Origin: Silene conica
Taxonomy: Eukaryota > Streptophyta > Magnoliopsida > Caryophyllales > Caryophyllaceae
DNA: 64,000 nt
Assembly (NCBI GenBank): GCA_029255685.2
Contig: CM055312.2
Span: forward strand, 83,183,010 to 83,247,009
Reading direction: 5' to 3'
The notes beneath the pieces were generated by a model. That model was not told the DNA's origin. It did no database searches and saw only the letters and a list, made by a program, of their open reading frames with translations. This document shows positions 11,755 to 22,700 of the stretch, piece after piece. Both the position numbers and the translations under genes were made by a program. The stretch's first letter is position 1. Each line of letters starts with the position of its first letter.

Positions 11755-12318
11755 GCGTATTAAGTTATGCCTTAAGCTGGCCTCTGAACTTAATACGTGA
11801 GTTGTTTGTCATATATGGGGATATGCCTTAAGCTGGCCTCTGAGCCCTATATGTGTATGTTTGTCGTGTCTGGGACATGCCTTAAGCTGGCCTCTGAGTC
11901 CAGACATGTTTGATAGTGATCGCGTTGGAACATGCCTTAAGTTGGCCTCTGAGTCTGACGAGTAGAGCAGCTGCACAACGGGGTAGCTAAGGAACTGACA
12001 CCTTGCCCGGAGTGCAGATGTTTGGTGCTAGAACATGCCTTAAGCTGGCCTCTGAGTTTAGTACCTTGTGATGTGGTAAAGGGACATGCCTTAAGTTGGC
12101 CTCTGAGTCCTTTACTTTTGGATGCTAGTATATGCCTTAAGTTGGCCGCTGAGTCTAGTGTCTTGCTGATTGGCAGGTCCATGCCTTAAGTAGGCCTCTG
12201 AGTCCTTGCTTGCTGAATGTTTTGGTGTTTAGGTTATGTCTTAAGTTGACCGCTGAACCTTTAAAATTGCTGATTGATTGGTATTAAGTTATGTCTTAAG
12301 TTGACCGCTGAACCTTTT
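11755..12318. repeat. Array of about ten stem-loop cassettes with a conserved loop and variable stems
   Basis: The block atgccttaagctggcctctg (or a close variant) recurs about ten times. The bases on its two sides differ from copy to copy but are complementary to each other within a copy. Examples are GCGTATTAAGTT with AACTTAATACGT (11755-11766 and 11787-11798), TGTCTGGGAC with GTCCAGACA (11867-11906), GGTGCTAGAAC with GTTTAGTACC (12024-12064), and GTAAAGGGAC with GTCCTTTAC (12076-12115). The last copies have looser stems and the loop variant atgtcttaagttgaccgctg. Confidence 0.8.
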
Positions 12319-13487
12319 ACTTGCTGAATTTATCTGCTTGCCTTGAGTTGGTACGTGTCAGATATAGAGATTGATAATGATGAGTAAATGATTGTTTGTT
12401 AAGTTGTGGTTTGATCATCCAAGGCATTGGGTGACTCTTAGTTCGGTTTCATAAATAGTTGGATTAAAAGACCCCCCGACTGGGTAACCAGTAGGGAAAC
12501 CGGCTCTCCTTCCTAACGGTTTATGAAGTTGGTTGAGAGCCGTGCACTAGAGTTTACATGATAGTATGAGAACAGTTGATGAGTTGTTTATGCTTCACAT
12601 GTTGATATATGTTGGAGTATTCTGTATTGTTTTATGTGTTACGTGTTGTCACAAAAGGTGGCTAGGAGAACTCTAGTCACTCCCCACTGATTGTGGTGTA
12701 CATGTTTTCATGTATGTAGGTACATGCAGGTTGGAGCAGGGTTACGAGAGGGCTAGCGAGTGATGATCATGTTGTCATCATATGACTTACCTTTATATCG
12801 CCTAGCTAGACTCTTAGACTTTTGATACATTTGTTTTGGTGCCTGTAGGGATGTTCCATCCCAGGCTGATGTACATATTTGTTTTTGATACTTAGAATTG
12901 TTACTTATCTATTTTGGTTTTATTTCAGTTTTAGTTTCCGTTTCAGTCTAAGACTTCTCGCATGTTGTTTACTTTACTTTAAAAAGTTTTAATTCCGCTG
13001 CATTTTTAGTACTTTTGTATGTTTATATTTCCGCTTTTCCGAGGGGTTTTACAAAGCCAGAAAGTTAATCGATGAATCAAAACGATAATTCAGCCCTAAT
13101 TCAACTAATTTAATCAACTAATTCAACTAATTTTCGCAAAAAAAATCATAAAAATCGAAACTTTACCTCGAATTAAAAGGCTCCATTGATTGAAGCAACG
13201 TCGAAAGGTTAAGTAAATTTGATAGTCGAAGAATTAGAGTAATGGTGAAAGTTTTGATGGTCGAAGAATTAGGTTAATGGCGGAGGGTTTTCGTATTCGA
13301 AGAGAGATAAAATATGAGGAGAGAAGTGAATTTGGGAAATGAGGAAGTTTGCAGGGGTTTGGGGGTGAACGCGTTGAAATTGAGGGGAGTTTGATCCAAT
13401 GGTAATTAATCAGACTAACAGATCCAAGGGTCATTAATTGGTTCGCACAGTTCTCATCATATGGGTGGTTCTCACCTGATCCCGACC

Positions 13488-13508
13488 ATATATATATATA
13501 TATGTGTG

Positions 13509-13551
<43 letters not shown>
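13488..13551. repeat. (TA)n tract joining the MULE and element A1
   Basis: This nearly pure TA repeat has a few G interruptions near 13504-13508. Its left side is the GGTGAGAACC-type end of the MULE and its right side is the first base of element A1, with no other sequence between. Confidence 0.9.
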
Positions 13552-13556
<5 letters not shown>

Positions 13557-15149
13557 CGAATCACGTGAGGCACCCTTCTTAGGGTGAGGCCGCTGGACCC
13601 ATCCTACACCGTCAGATTTAAATATCATAAATGCACCAGATTGTGCCACGTGTAATGAGATAGAAAAACAAAATCTGCCAATCTCATTATTAAACAGCCA
13701 ACAAAATACCAATCCCATTATTCATCTTCGTCAAATTCGTCTTCGTCTTCATATTTTAATGTGTTTTATGGTACCTTCTGAATCTAATTTCAACATAATC
13801 ACATAATTTCTGCATTAATTTCCATCAAAAAACATCCTTATACATCGATTAATTTTACCTTGTTTCGCTAATTAAACATTGATTTCACTAGCAATTCAAA
13901 GATCTCGGTCTTCTGGTGATCCTTGTCGGCTTTTCGTCGTCATCCGATGTCGTACCGGTACCGATATCATCATCATTCAAGTCTCAAGTTGCGATAATTG
14001 ATTTCTGCGATTGTCGCACGTTTGTAATTGCAAAACACGAACTATCTTTAATTTAGCGTTTTATAATTAGAAGTAGATTTGTTCTGAAGTTGTGTGATAA
14101 TTGATTCGGTGCCGATATCATCATCAATCAAGTCTCAAGTTGCGATAATTGATTTCTGCGCTTGTATGCAAAACATGAACCAACTGAAGCAACTCGCAAC
14201 ATCAGATGCTTAATATGTGAAACTAGATGCTTAACTTGTGGTCCTGTGAAACTGTGAAACTAGAAGCTTAACTTGTGAAACTAGATGCTTAATATGTGAA
14301 ACTGGAAGCACATATTGTGAAACTGTGAAACTGTGAAACTAGATGCTTAACTTGTGAAACTAGAAGCTTATTCTGTGAAACTAGAAGCTTAACTTGTGAA
14401 ACTAGATGCTTAAGATGTGAAACTGTAAGCAAATATTGTGAAACTGTGAAACTGTGAAACTAGAAGCTTAATTTGTGAAACTAGATGCTTAACTTGTGAA
14501 ACTGGAAGCAAATATTGTGAAACTGTGAAACTGTGAAACTAGATGCTTAACTTGTGAAACTAGAAGCTTATTCTGTGAAACTAGAAGTTTAACTTGTGAA
14601 ACTAGATGCTTAAGATATGAAACTGTAAGCAAATATTGTGAAACTGTGAAACTGTGAAACTAGATGCTTAACTTGTGAAACTAGAAGCTTATTTTGTGAA
14701 AATAGAAGCTTAACTTGTGAAACTAGATGCTTAACTTGTGAAACTGGAAGCAAATATTGTGAAACTGTGAAACTGTGAAACTAGAAGCTTAACTTGTGAA
14801 ACTAGATGCTTAAGATATGAAACTGTAAGCAAATATTGTGAAACTGTGAAACTGTGAAACTAGATGCTTAACTTGTGAAACTAGAAGCTTATTTTGTGAA
14901 AATAGAAGCTTAACTTGTGAAACTAGATGCTTAACTTGTGAAACTGGAAGCAAATATTGTGAAACTGTGAAACTGTGAAACTAGAAGCTTAACTTGTGAA
15001 TACCCCAAATTTTTCAGCCCAAACATTGAATAATGGAGTGTTAAGTCGGCCCAACAGCTTGAGGGTGAGTGAATTTGGCCCAAACAGCTTGGGGATGCGT
15101 GAGGTCCGGCGGCCTCACCGTAATAGGCGGCCTCACGTGATCCGGCCTC
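13552..15149. mobile_element. TA-anchored TIR element A1 (family A, non-autonomous)
   Basis: The left end GAAATCGAATCACGTGAGGC continues into a GGTGAGGCCGCTGGACC stretch. The right end, read on the - strand, is GAGGCCGGATCACGTGAGGC continuing into GGTGAGGCCGCCGGACC, so the TIRs are about 50 bp and diverged. A TA tract abuts each end. The interior has no recognised coding sequence. It contains a near-duplicate of about 60 bp around 13960 and 14110, and a long tandem repeat at 14185-15000. Confidence 0.8.
14185..15000. repeat. Tandem repeat of GTGAAACTAGATGCTTAACTT-like units in element A1
   Basis: Units of about 20 bp, built from TGTGAAACTAGAAGCTTAA and TGTGAAACTGGAAGCAAATAT variants, recur for about 800 bp. 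Groups of units repeat as higher-order blocks of about 180-190 bp. The same repeat occurs in reverse orientation in element A2. Confidence 0.85.
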
Positions 15150-15219
15150 TATATAGAGGCCGGATCACGTGAGGCCGCCTATTACGGTGAGGCCGCCGGA
15201 CCTCACGCATCCCCAAGCT
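15086..15219. repeat. Perfect 134-bp palindrome at the A1/A2 junction
   Basis: Two 67-bp arms are exact reverse complements around the centre CCTCTATATAGAGG (15146-15159). Each arm is one family A TIR plus inner sequence, so the palindrome is the right TIR of A1 and the left TIR of A2 facing each other across TATATA (15150-15155). Confidence 0.92.
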
Positions 15220-15885
15220 TCTAGTTTCACAGTTTCACAATATTTGCTTCCAGTTTCACAAGTTAAGCTTCTAGTTTCACAAGTTAAGCATCTAGTTTCA
15301 CAGTTTCACAATATTTGCTTACAGTTTCATATCTTAAGCATCTAGTTTCACAAGTTAAGCTTCTACTTTCACAGAATAAGCTTCTAGTTTCACAAGTTAA
15401 GCATCTAGTTTCACAGTTTCACAGTTTCACAATATTTGCTTCCAGTTTCACAAGTTAAGCATCTAGTTTCACAAATTAAGCTTCTAGTTTCACAGTTTCA
15501 CAGTTTCACAGTTTCACAATATTTGTTTACAGTTTCACATCTTAAGCATCTAGTTTCACAAGTTAAGCTTCTAGTTTCACAGAATAAGCTTCTAGTTACA
15601 CAAGTTAAGCATCTAGTTTCACAGTTTCACAATATTTGCTTCCAATTTCACAAGTTAAGCATCTAATTTCACAAATTAAGCTTTTAGTTTCACAGTTTCA
15701 CAGTTTCACAGTTTCACAATATTTGCTTACAGTTCACATCTTAAGCATCTAGTTTCACAAGTTAAGCTTCTAGTTTCACAGAATAAGCTTCTAGTTTCAC
15801 AAGTTAAGCATCCAGTTTCACAGTTTCACAATCTGTGCTTCCAGTTTCACATATTAAGCATCTAGTTTCACAAGTTAAGCCTCCA
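15220..15885. repeat. Tandem repeat in element A2, reverse of the A1 repeat
   Basis: AAGTTAAGCATCTAGTTTCAC-type units recur for about 665 bp and are the reverse complement of the units in A1. Together with the central palindrome they make 14185-15885 one large inverted structure. Confidence 0.85.
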
Positions 15886-16051
15886 TCCCATTTTCTCTCT
15901 CTACAGTAGCCTCCGCCAACGCACGGCGGCGACACGTGTCCACTTCCTCATCAAGCCTCCACCTCCGCCGCCTTTTCACTGTCGTTTCAGGCGAAACGAG
16001 TAGTGAAGATTCAGATTCTTAAAACAATAATTAACCTCTCAAAATCGGCGA

Positions 16052-16378
16052 TCAAACAAGCGCGACTCCCGTGAAATCATCATCGGACTTAGGTTTCCGG
16101 CGAAGGAATCTAGGGAGAGAAAGTAATGAACAAGCGATGAGAACGCCGGCGAAATCGGCGACAACGTCTTTGAAGGAGGCGCCGGAGGATTGAAAATAGC
16201 CGAAGTGATCGGCGAATTCTTTGACAGCACCAGCGAGAAGAGAAAAAATGGCGGCGATGACGGTGGAGTGACGGCGGATGAAGAGCTGGCGCGTGAAGGA
16301 GGCGAAGAGATAGAAAAGGAGCGTGAGGGTGAAGCAGAAGATGACGTGGTAATATTTGTCGCGTGCTGTTCCGCCATT
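16052..16378 (-). pseudogene. Captured gene fragment for a small membrane protein (YfiM/DUF2279-like), frameshifted
   Basis: An ATG at 16378 opens with MAEQHA. After about six codons the better frame is one base over and reads DKYYHVIFCFTLTLLFYLFA, then AGAVKEFADHFGYFQSSGAS and FKDVVADFAGVLIA, ending LRRKPKSDDDFTGVALV at the stop 16054-16052. A one-base deletion near the start would explain the shift. The DK...H start, a hydrophobic segment, a KE...D motif and a D..AD..GV motif resemble the YfiM/DUF2279-like membrane protein pattern; this family call is tentative. GC-rich codons and the position inside a TIR element suggest capture of a host first exon. Confidence 0.55.
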
Positions 16379-16577
16379 GTTGAAGAATATTGGAGGTGAT
16401 TGATTGGAGTTGAAGAAAAAGAGAGAGAAATGAAGACAGATGAATTGTCAGTTTTTTTTTTTGATATTATATAGGACACGTGTCAAGATCTCGTGCGCCC
16501 ATGCTACTAAAATCTAACGGTTTAGAAAGGGTCCAGCGGCCTCATCCTAAGAGGGCGGCCTCACGTGATTCGATTTC

Positions 16578-16599
16578 TATATATATATATATATATATA
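16578..16599. repeat. (TA)11 tract joining elements A2 and B1
   Basis: A pure TA repeat of 22 bp whose two sides are the terminal bases of A2 and B1. Confidence 0.9.
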
Positions 16600-16702
16600 G
16601 GTTTAGGATCGGGTGAGAACGGTTATTCGGTGCATACGGTGAGAACGACCTACAACCATTGGATTAAAACACAATCAACAGTTAAGAAATACCCACAACC
16701 CA

Positions 16703-17850
16703 CATTCTAGATAAATTTTTTTACGGAGTAGATAATTTTTTTTTTTACCTTTTTACACAAACTTAGATACATTTGTTTACGGAGTAAATTTTTTTTTTAC
16801 CTTTTTACGTAAACCTATATACATTTTTTTGACGGAGTAAATACATTTTTTTTACTTTTTTACGTAAACCTAGATACATTTTTCGACGGAGTAGATACAT
16901 TTTTTTTTTTACTTTTTTTACATAAACCTAGATACATTTTTTGAAGGGTTAGATACATTTTTTTTTTACATTTTTTACACAAACCTAGATACATTTTTTG
17001 AAGGAGTAGATGCATTTTTTTTACTTTTTTACGTAAACCTAGATACATTTTTTGACGGAGTAGATACATTTTGTTTTACTTTTTTTATATAAACCTAGAT
17101 ACATTTTTTGAAGGAGTAGATACATTTTTTTTACTTTTTTTACATAAACCTAGATACATTTTTTGAAGTTGTAGATACATTTTTTGACGGAGTAGATACG
17201 TTTTTTTTACTTAAACCTAGATACATTTTTTACGGAGTAAATATATTTTTTTACTTTTTAATATAAACCTAGATACATTTTTTGACGGAGTAGATACATT
17301 TTTTTTACTTTTGTACATAAACTTAGTTACATTTTTTGACGGAGTAGATACATTTTTTTAACATAAACCTAGATACATTTTTTGACGGAGTAGATATATT
17401 TTTTTTACTTTTTTACATAAACTTAGATTTTTACGGAGTAAATACATTTTTTAAAATTTTTTTCATAAACTATACATTTTTTGACAGAGTAGATACATTT
17501 TTTTACTTTTTTACATACATAAACTTAGATACATTTTTTGAAGGACTAGATAAATTTTTTACTTAAACCTAAATACATTTTTTGACGGATCAGATACATT
17601 TTTTTTTTTACTTTTTTACATAAACCTAGATACATTTTTTGACGGAGTAGATACATTTTTTTTACTTAAACCTAGATACACTTTTTGACGGGCTAATACA
17701 TTTTTAAAATTTTTTTAACATAAACCAAGTTACATTTTTTGACGGGGTAGATACTTTTTTTACTTAAAACCTAGATATATATTTTTTATTTTTTAACGGG
17801 TAGATACATTTTTTACTTTTTACATAAATCTAGTTACATTTTTTGACGGA
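16703..17850. repeat. Minisatellite of 45-60-bp units in element B1
   Basis: Units containing AACCTAGATACATTTTTTGA, then CGGAGTAGATACATTTTTTT and TACTTTTTTACATA recur about 20 times with variable T runs. Reading frames across this block are low-complexity artefacts. Confidence 0.85.
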
Positions 17851-18378
17851 TATGAATTAGATAAAAACTATGTAGCATTTTTTATAATTCAAATAAAATA
17901 CAATCCAAATTTAACCCCGCAATACCAACTTCTAGTACGTAATCAAATTTAGGTAACATTTTGTTATCTTTCTTGTATGAATACCAGTACTAAACTCTCA
18001 ACTATCAGACACTAATCTTCATTTTGCAAGTTCATTAAATTAATGTATCTAGGGATGGGTGAGTTATATAACTTGGGAGAGATCTCAGCCTTTTATAGTG
18101 GTATGAATAAAGTATCTTGGGAGAGATCTCAGCCTTTTATCAATCTACAAGTAATTGCGAGACTTGAGACAGAATAAGATAGTGGTATGAATAAAGTAAT
18201 AGTGAAAGCTTGAGTTTAAAAGTAATAGTAAAAACAATGAGACGAACGTAATTCACTGAAAACAAGAAATATGGTGATGAGTTCATCACTAAGTAGATTT
18301 ACATAGTCATTCATAATTATCTGTTGCTAATAATACTAAATGCTACTAAAACGTTAAATCAGCATATATTATATTACA

Positions 18379-18747
18379 TCAAGTCTTGATCTTGGAGAGG
18401 TGTGGTTGAATTTGATCAGCAACTTCCGACGAGCTACTTCTATAAAACGTGAATACTCCATCCGACAGCGAAACTGGTGTACGCACATCATCGTACTTCC
18501 GTCTTCTTGAAACAATCGTCGGGTCGTTAGTGTTGTTGTTGGTGGCGGTGGTAATGCATGCTTTCGGATTTCGCGCGTCAGCTTCAACTTGAGTTAATTC
18601 CAACGAATTTTGACGGTAAAAGTGAAGGACACCATTGGAAATAGATATCGGAGTTCGGACATCCTCGTACCTAAGTGCGGGTGCGAGCTTTTCTTTCACA
18701 ATTAGGATGGGTGACTTATATAACTTGGGAGAGATCTCAGCCTTTTA
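18379..18747 (-). pseudogene. Gene-like segment with a duplicated DVRTP...FYR motif, family not recognised
   Basis: An open - strand frame runs to a stop at 18381-18379. It contains YEDVRTPISISNGVLHFYR and, about 57 residues later, YDDVRTPVSLSDGVFTFYR, and ends SKIKT. No ATG lies upstream in frame before a stop at 18747; the likely start position is GTG (18699-18697), perhaps a mutated ATG. A TATA-like TTATATAAG lies about 15-25 bp upstream on this strand. The conserved, spaced repeat suggests a real protein, possibly a small repeat protein or peptide precursor carried by the transposon. I do not recognise the family. Confidence 0.4.
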
Positions 18748-18822
18748 TTTTACTTCAATTCAAGGGATAGGATTCGTTCTCACCGTATGCATCGAATAAC
18801 CGTTCTCACCGGATCTTGCCTC

Positions 18823-18852
18823 TATATATATATATGTATATATATACATACA
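18823..18852. repeat. TA-rich tract joining elements B1 and B2
   Basis: A 30-bp TA repeat with G and C interruptions; both sides are element ends. Confidence 0.85.
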
Positions 18853-19239
18853 GGGTTAGGATCCGGTGAGAACCACCTTACAATGAAAACCGGTGAGAAC
18901 TCTACCTTACGGAGTTTTTTTTTTAAAATTAATGACATAATTGGATTTGGCATGGAATTTTATGGCCAGAGAACATATTTCTTGGTCTAGAAAATAAATA
19001 CTAGTGGCGGAAAAATGATAGGTACAAAAAAATAGATAGTATGTGCATGCAAATAAATAAAACGTATCTCACCTTGATTTCCGTCACTAGTATTTATTTT
19101 CTAGACCAATAAATATGTTCTCTAGCTATAAAATGTGATGCCGAATCCAAATATGTCATTAATTTTTTCTAAAAAAATCCGTAAGGTAGAGTTCTCACAA
19201 AGTTCTCATGGTAAGGTGGTTCTCACCGGATCTCAAGTC
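18853..19239. mobile_element. TA-anchored foldback element B2 (387 bp)
   Basis: The left end GGGTTAGGATCCGGTGAGAA and the right end, read on the - strand as GACTTGAGATCCGGTGAGAA, open long inverted arms. Each arm includes ACTCTACCTTACGGA, AATTAATGACATA and TAAATACTAGTG-like segments, so nearly the whole element can fold back on itself. It is a short family B derivative. Confidence 0.88.
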
Positions 19240-19283
19240 TATACATATATATGTATATATGTATACATATATATATATATATA

Positions 19284-19363
<80 letters not shown>
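19240..19363. repeat. (TA)n tract of about 124 bp joining elements B2 and B3
   Basis: A long TA repeat, interrupted by C and G near its left side, between the ends of B2 and B3. Confidence 0.9.
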
Positions 19364-20879
<1,516 letters not shown>

Positions 20880-21785
20880 TTATCTTTGTATAGGTGTACG
20901 ATCGAGACTATCAACCTGCAACAATTCTATATCATAAGACAACTCATCTATGACCAGTGTGTTCTCGTGACGTGACACTATCAACGTATCAGGTTGAAGC
21001 ATTCCTTCAAATCTTTTTAAATAACTCCCATTTAACTGAACTGATTCTTCGATGTCGATCAATGCATAATTTTTCAATTCTTTTTCGGTTATTTATAAAC
21101 TTGTAATTAGTTTTACGGTTTCATCATAAAGTATTGATAACTGTTACGTTATATTTTCCACGCACCATATGTAGTAGTGTAGTACACTAGTACTTATAAT
21201 AATTAACATCATGTACAATGAATATACACTAAACAAACAAAACACAAATCGTCATGATTAAGAAATATATGGGTTATGAAAATTATTGTGTTGTATGCGA
21301 AAGATGTCATCTAATAAAAGGGGCCACACTCACTTGCTTCCTCTAAGCATAAATTAACTCTCTATCGTCATCGATCAAGCCAAAAGCATAACAAGCTTCT
21401 TTATACGTGAGATAGGAAACGTCGTTCCTTGTTCTTATGTCCTCATAGCTTTTCGACCTCTTTACATGGTTTAACATCATCCTCGTGTAATATAATTCAC
21501 CGCAAGTCGGTGGTACATGTTGCAACCTGCCTATTGCAAACTTTATTTTCCAAAGGCACCACTTTCGCTTCTCTTATGCCACACAAGTTTCGTAGGGAAT
21601 TGACAGTACAATAGTTCTTTAGCACACAATCTATCTATACTCTTAGAAGTCGGAACTGCATAAAATAATGTAGATGAGATAAGGTAATTTTCGTAGTGGA
21701 GTTTGGAATTTGGAGACGGATTGGTCGGGGTCCAAATGATTGTGAAGTTAATATAGAGTTTCTCGACGATGTACTTATTCAGCAC
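20880..21785 (-). pseudogene. Helitron helicase fragment (upstream part of the PIF1-like helicase region)
   Basis: Three decayed - strand pieces follow in order. FPTKLVWHKRSESGAFGK lies near 21600-21543, PPTCGELYYTRMMLNHVK and YEDIRTRNDVSYLTYKEACY at 21515-21343, and KNYALIDIEESVQLNGSYLK with RFEGMLQPDT at 21077-20880. These match the conserved order in plant Helitron proteins upstream of the helicase domain. Several frameshifts separate them, and the helicase core itself is missing on this strand. Confidence 0.65.
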
Positions 21786-22490
21786 GTGACAAATCCAATT
21801 GTCTCCATAGCAGGCACCACTTATCCCGGTCTACAAAACCGGATTTGGGACGCTGATTATCTTCAGGACAAAAACAATGCTTGCACCGACTCACGAAATA
21901 GTTGAAGATGTAAATGATTATGTGTTATCTCTTATTCATGGCAACCGAGAATTTACTAAAGCTCTGATGAGGTCAGTAAAAATGATGCAACTATAGGTGA
22001 GTCTGACCTTTTCTCCACATAATTTTTGAATAGTATTAAATGTTTTGGCTTTCTCTAACCATGAATCGATATTGAAAATCGGTGCTATGGTTATGCCAGT
22101 TAGAAATATTAATCAATCACGTGGCTTATGCAATGACACCGGATTAATAGTGACAAATTTAGGCACCCCTGTAAGTAGATGTAGAGTTTTAACTGGTAGT
22201 CATAAAAGTGATGAAGTGCATATTTCCTGTATTACACTTACGCCTCAGATTCCATTAAATTTCACGTTCGCTTCAATAAAAGACAATTCCCTATTGTTGA
22301 TTGTTTTGCAATGACGATGAAATAACTGAGGGTCAGTCCTTATCTCAAGTGAGCATTTATTTTCTAAGACCGGTCTTCAGTGATGGACAACTTTATGTCA
22401 GGATCTCCAAGATTACAAATAAACAAGGGCTAAAGTTATTGATTTGCGACAATAACAAGCATAGATCGAATACGACAACAAACGTAGTTT
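21696..22490 (+). pseudogene. Helitron PIF1-like helicase C-terminal fragment, frameshifted
   Basis: The + strand frames give FLDDVLIQHVTNPIVSIAG, then in a shifted frame LAPTHEIVEDVNDYVLSLIHG, then NQSRGLCNDTGLIVTNLGTP, and in a third frame EGQSLSQVSIYFLRPVFSDG and QLYVRISKITNKQGLKLLI. These are the ordered C-terminal motifs of PIF1-like helicases of plant Helitrons. The fragment faces away from the - strand fragment next to it, so the two are inverted relative to one intact gene. Confidence 0.65.
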
Positions 22491-22668
22491 ACATACAAAT
22501 TTTGAGTATTTATAATGTTTCATATTACGTTTACATTTTTAGCGTATGGTCGTACTTAATAACTTCAATATGTACATTATTATCAAATTATGGACTATTT
22601 ACATTGTCACCGCGTTCCAAATTTAATCATGCTAATTTATATGTTTCAGTATCCAAGGTAACACTTGT

Positions 22669-22700
22669 AGTTACAACCCGTGCACAAGGGTATATAAAAG
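22669..22700 (+). other. Possible degenerate Helitron 3' end hairpin
   Basis: ACAACCCGTGCACAAGGGTA followed by an AT-rich tail resembles the CCCGTGC...GCACGGGT hairpin seen at plant Helitron 3' ends, downstream of the helicase fragment. The stem is imperfect and no clear CTRR end was found. Confidence 0.3.

Larger units (their letters stand above)
10109..13053. mobile_element. Solo LTR (2945 bp) with perfect 5-bp target duplication
   Basis: The element begins TGTAACATCCCG and ends GGGGTTTTACA, so it has the TG...CA ends and short TGTAA/TTACA inverted termini of LTRs. AAGCC flanks it on both sides (10104-10108 and 13054-13058) as an exact 5-bp TSD. No internal retrotransposon sequence is present, so this is one LTR left by recombination between two. 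It is unusually long and holds two arrays of hairpin-forming repeats, one GC-rich (11065-11462) and one with a conserved loop (11755-12318). Confidence 0.9.
1..13487. mobile_element. Large FAR1/ULP1-carrying Mutator-like element, left end outside window
   Basis: Two convergent genes, a ULP1-like gene on the + strand (64-3945) and a FAR1-type transposase on the - strand (6048-9026), lie in a block whose right end at about 13430-13487 reads, on the - strand, as a terminus of the form GATCAGGTGAGAACC, directly next to a (TA)n tract. The same type of end (GATCCGGTGAGAACC) closes the family B elements at 16600-19923. A transposase plus a ULP1-like gene is the known content of plant Kaonashi-type MULEs, and convergent genes recall MuDR. 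The block is interrupted by a MITE (9355-9931) and a solo LTR (10109-13053). That this is one element is an inference, because the left end is not in the window. Confidence 0.55.
15156..16577. mobile_element. TA-anchored TIR element A2 (family A) with a captured gene fragment
   Basis: The left TIR starts GAGGCCGGATCACGTGAGGC. The right end, read on the - strand, starts GAAATCGAATCACGTGAGGC and continues through CCGCTGGACCC. The element is bounded by TATATA at 15150-15155 and by a TA tract from 16578. The subterminal region (16480-16530) resembles that of A1, including a shared ACACGTGT-like motif. The interior has an inverted copy of the A1 tandem repeat and a captured gene piece (16052-16378). 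Confidence 0.8.
16600..18822. mobile_element. TA-anchored TIR element B1 (family B, 2.2 kb)
   Basis: The left end GGTTTAGGATCGGGTGAGAAC continues through GGTTATTCGGTGCATACGG and GTGAGAACGA. The right end, read on the - strand, gives GATCCGGTGAGAACGG, GTTATTCGATGCATACGG and TGAGAACGA, so the TIRs are about 45 bp and nearly identical. TA tracts abut both ends. The interior carries a long minisatellite and a gene-like segment with an internal repeat (18379-18747), but no transposase. Confidence 0.85.

Noticed and set aside
11755..12318. CRISPR-like repeat and spacer pattern
   Set aside because: The genome is eukaryotic, the 'spacers' pair with each other across the repeat, and no cas genes exist; it is a stem-loop array in an LTR.
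13434..13718. A - strand frame across the TA tract at the MULE/A1 join
   Set aside because: It crosses two element ends and a microsatellite.
14185..15885. Frames with VSQVKHLVSQ-type repeats
   Set aside because: They come from the 20-bp tandem repeat of elements A1 and A2, with no start or codon pattern of a gene.
16190..16399. A + strand frame opposite the captured gene in A2
   Set aside because: The - strand reads a membrane-protein-like sequence; the + frame is its shadow.
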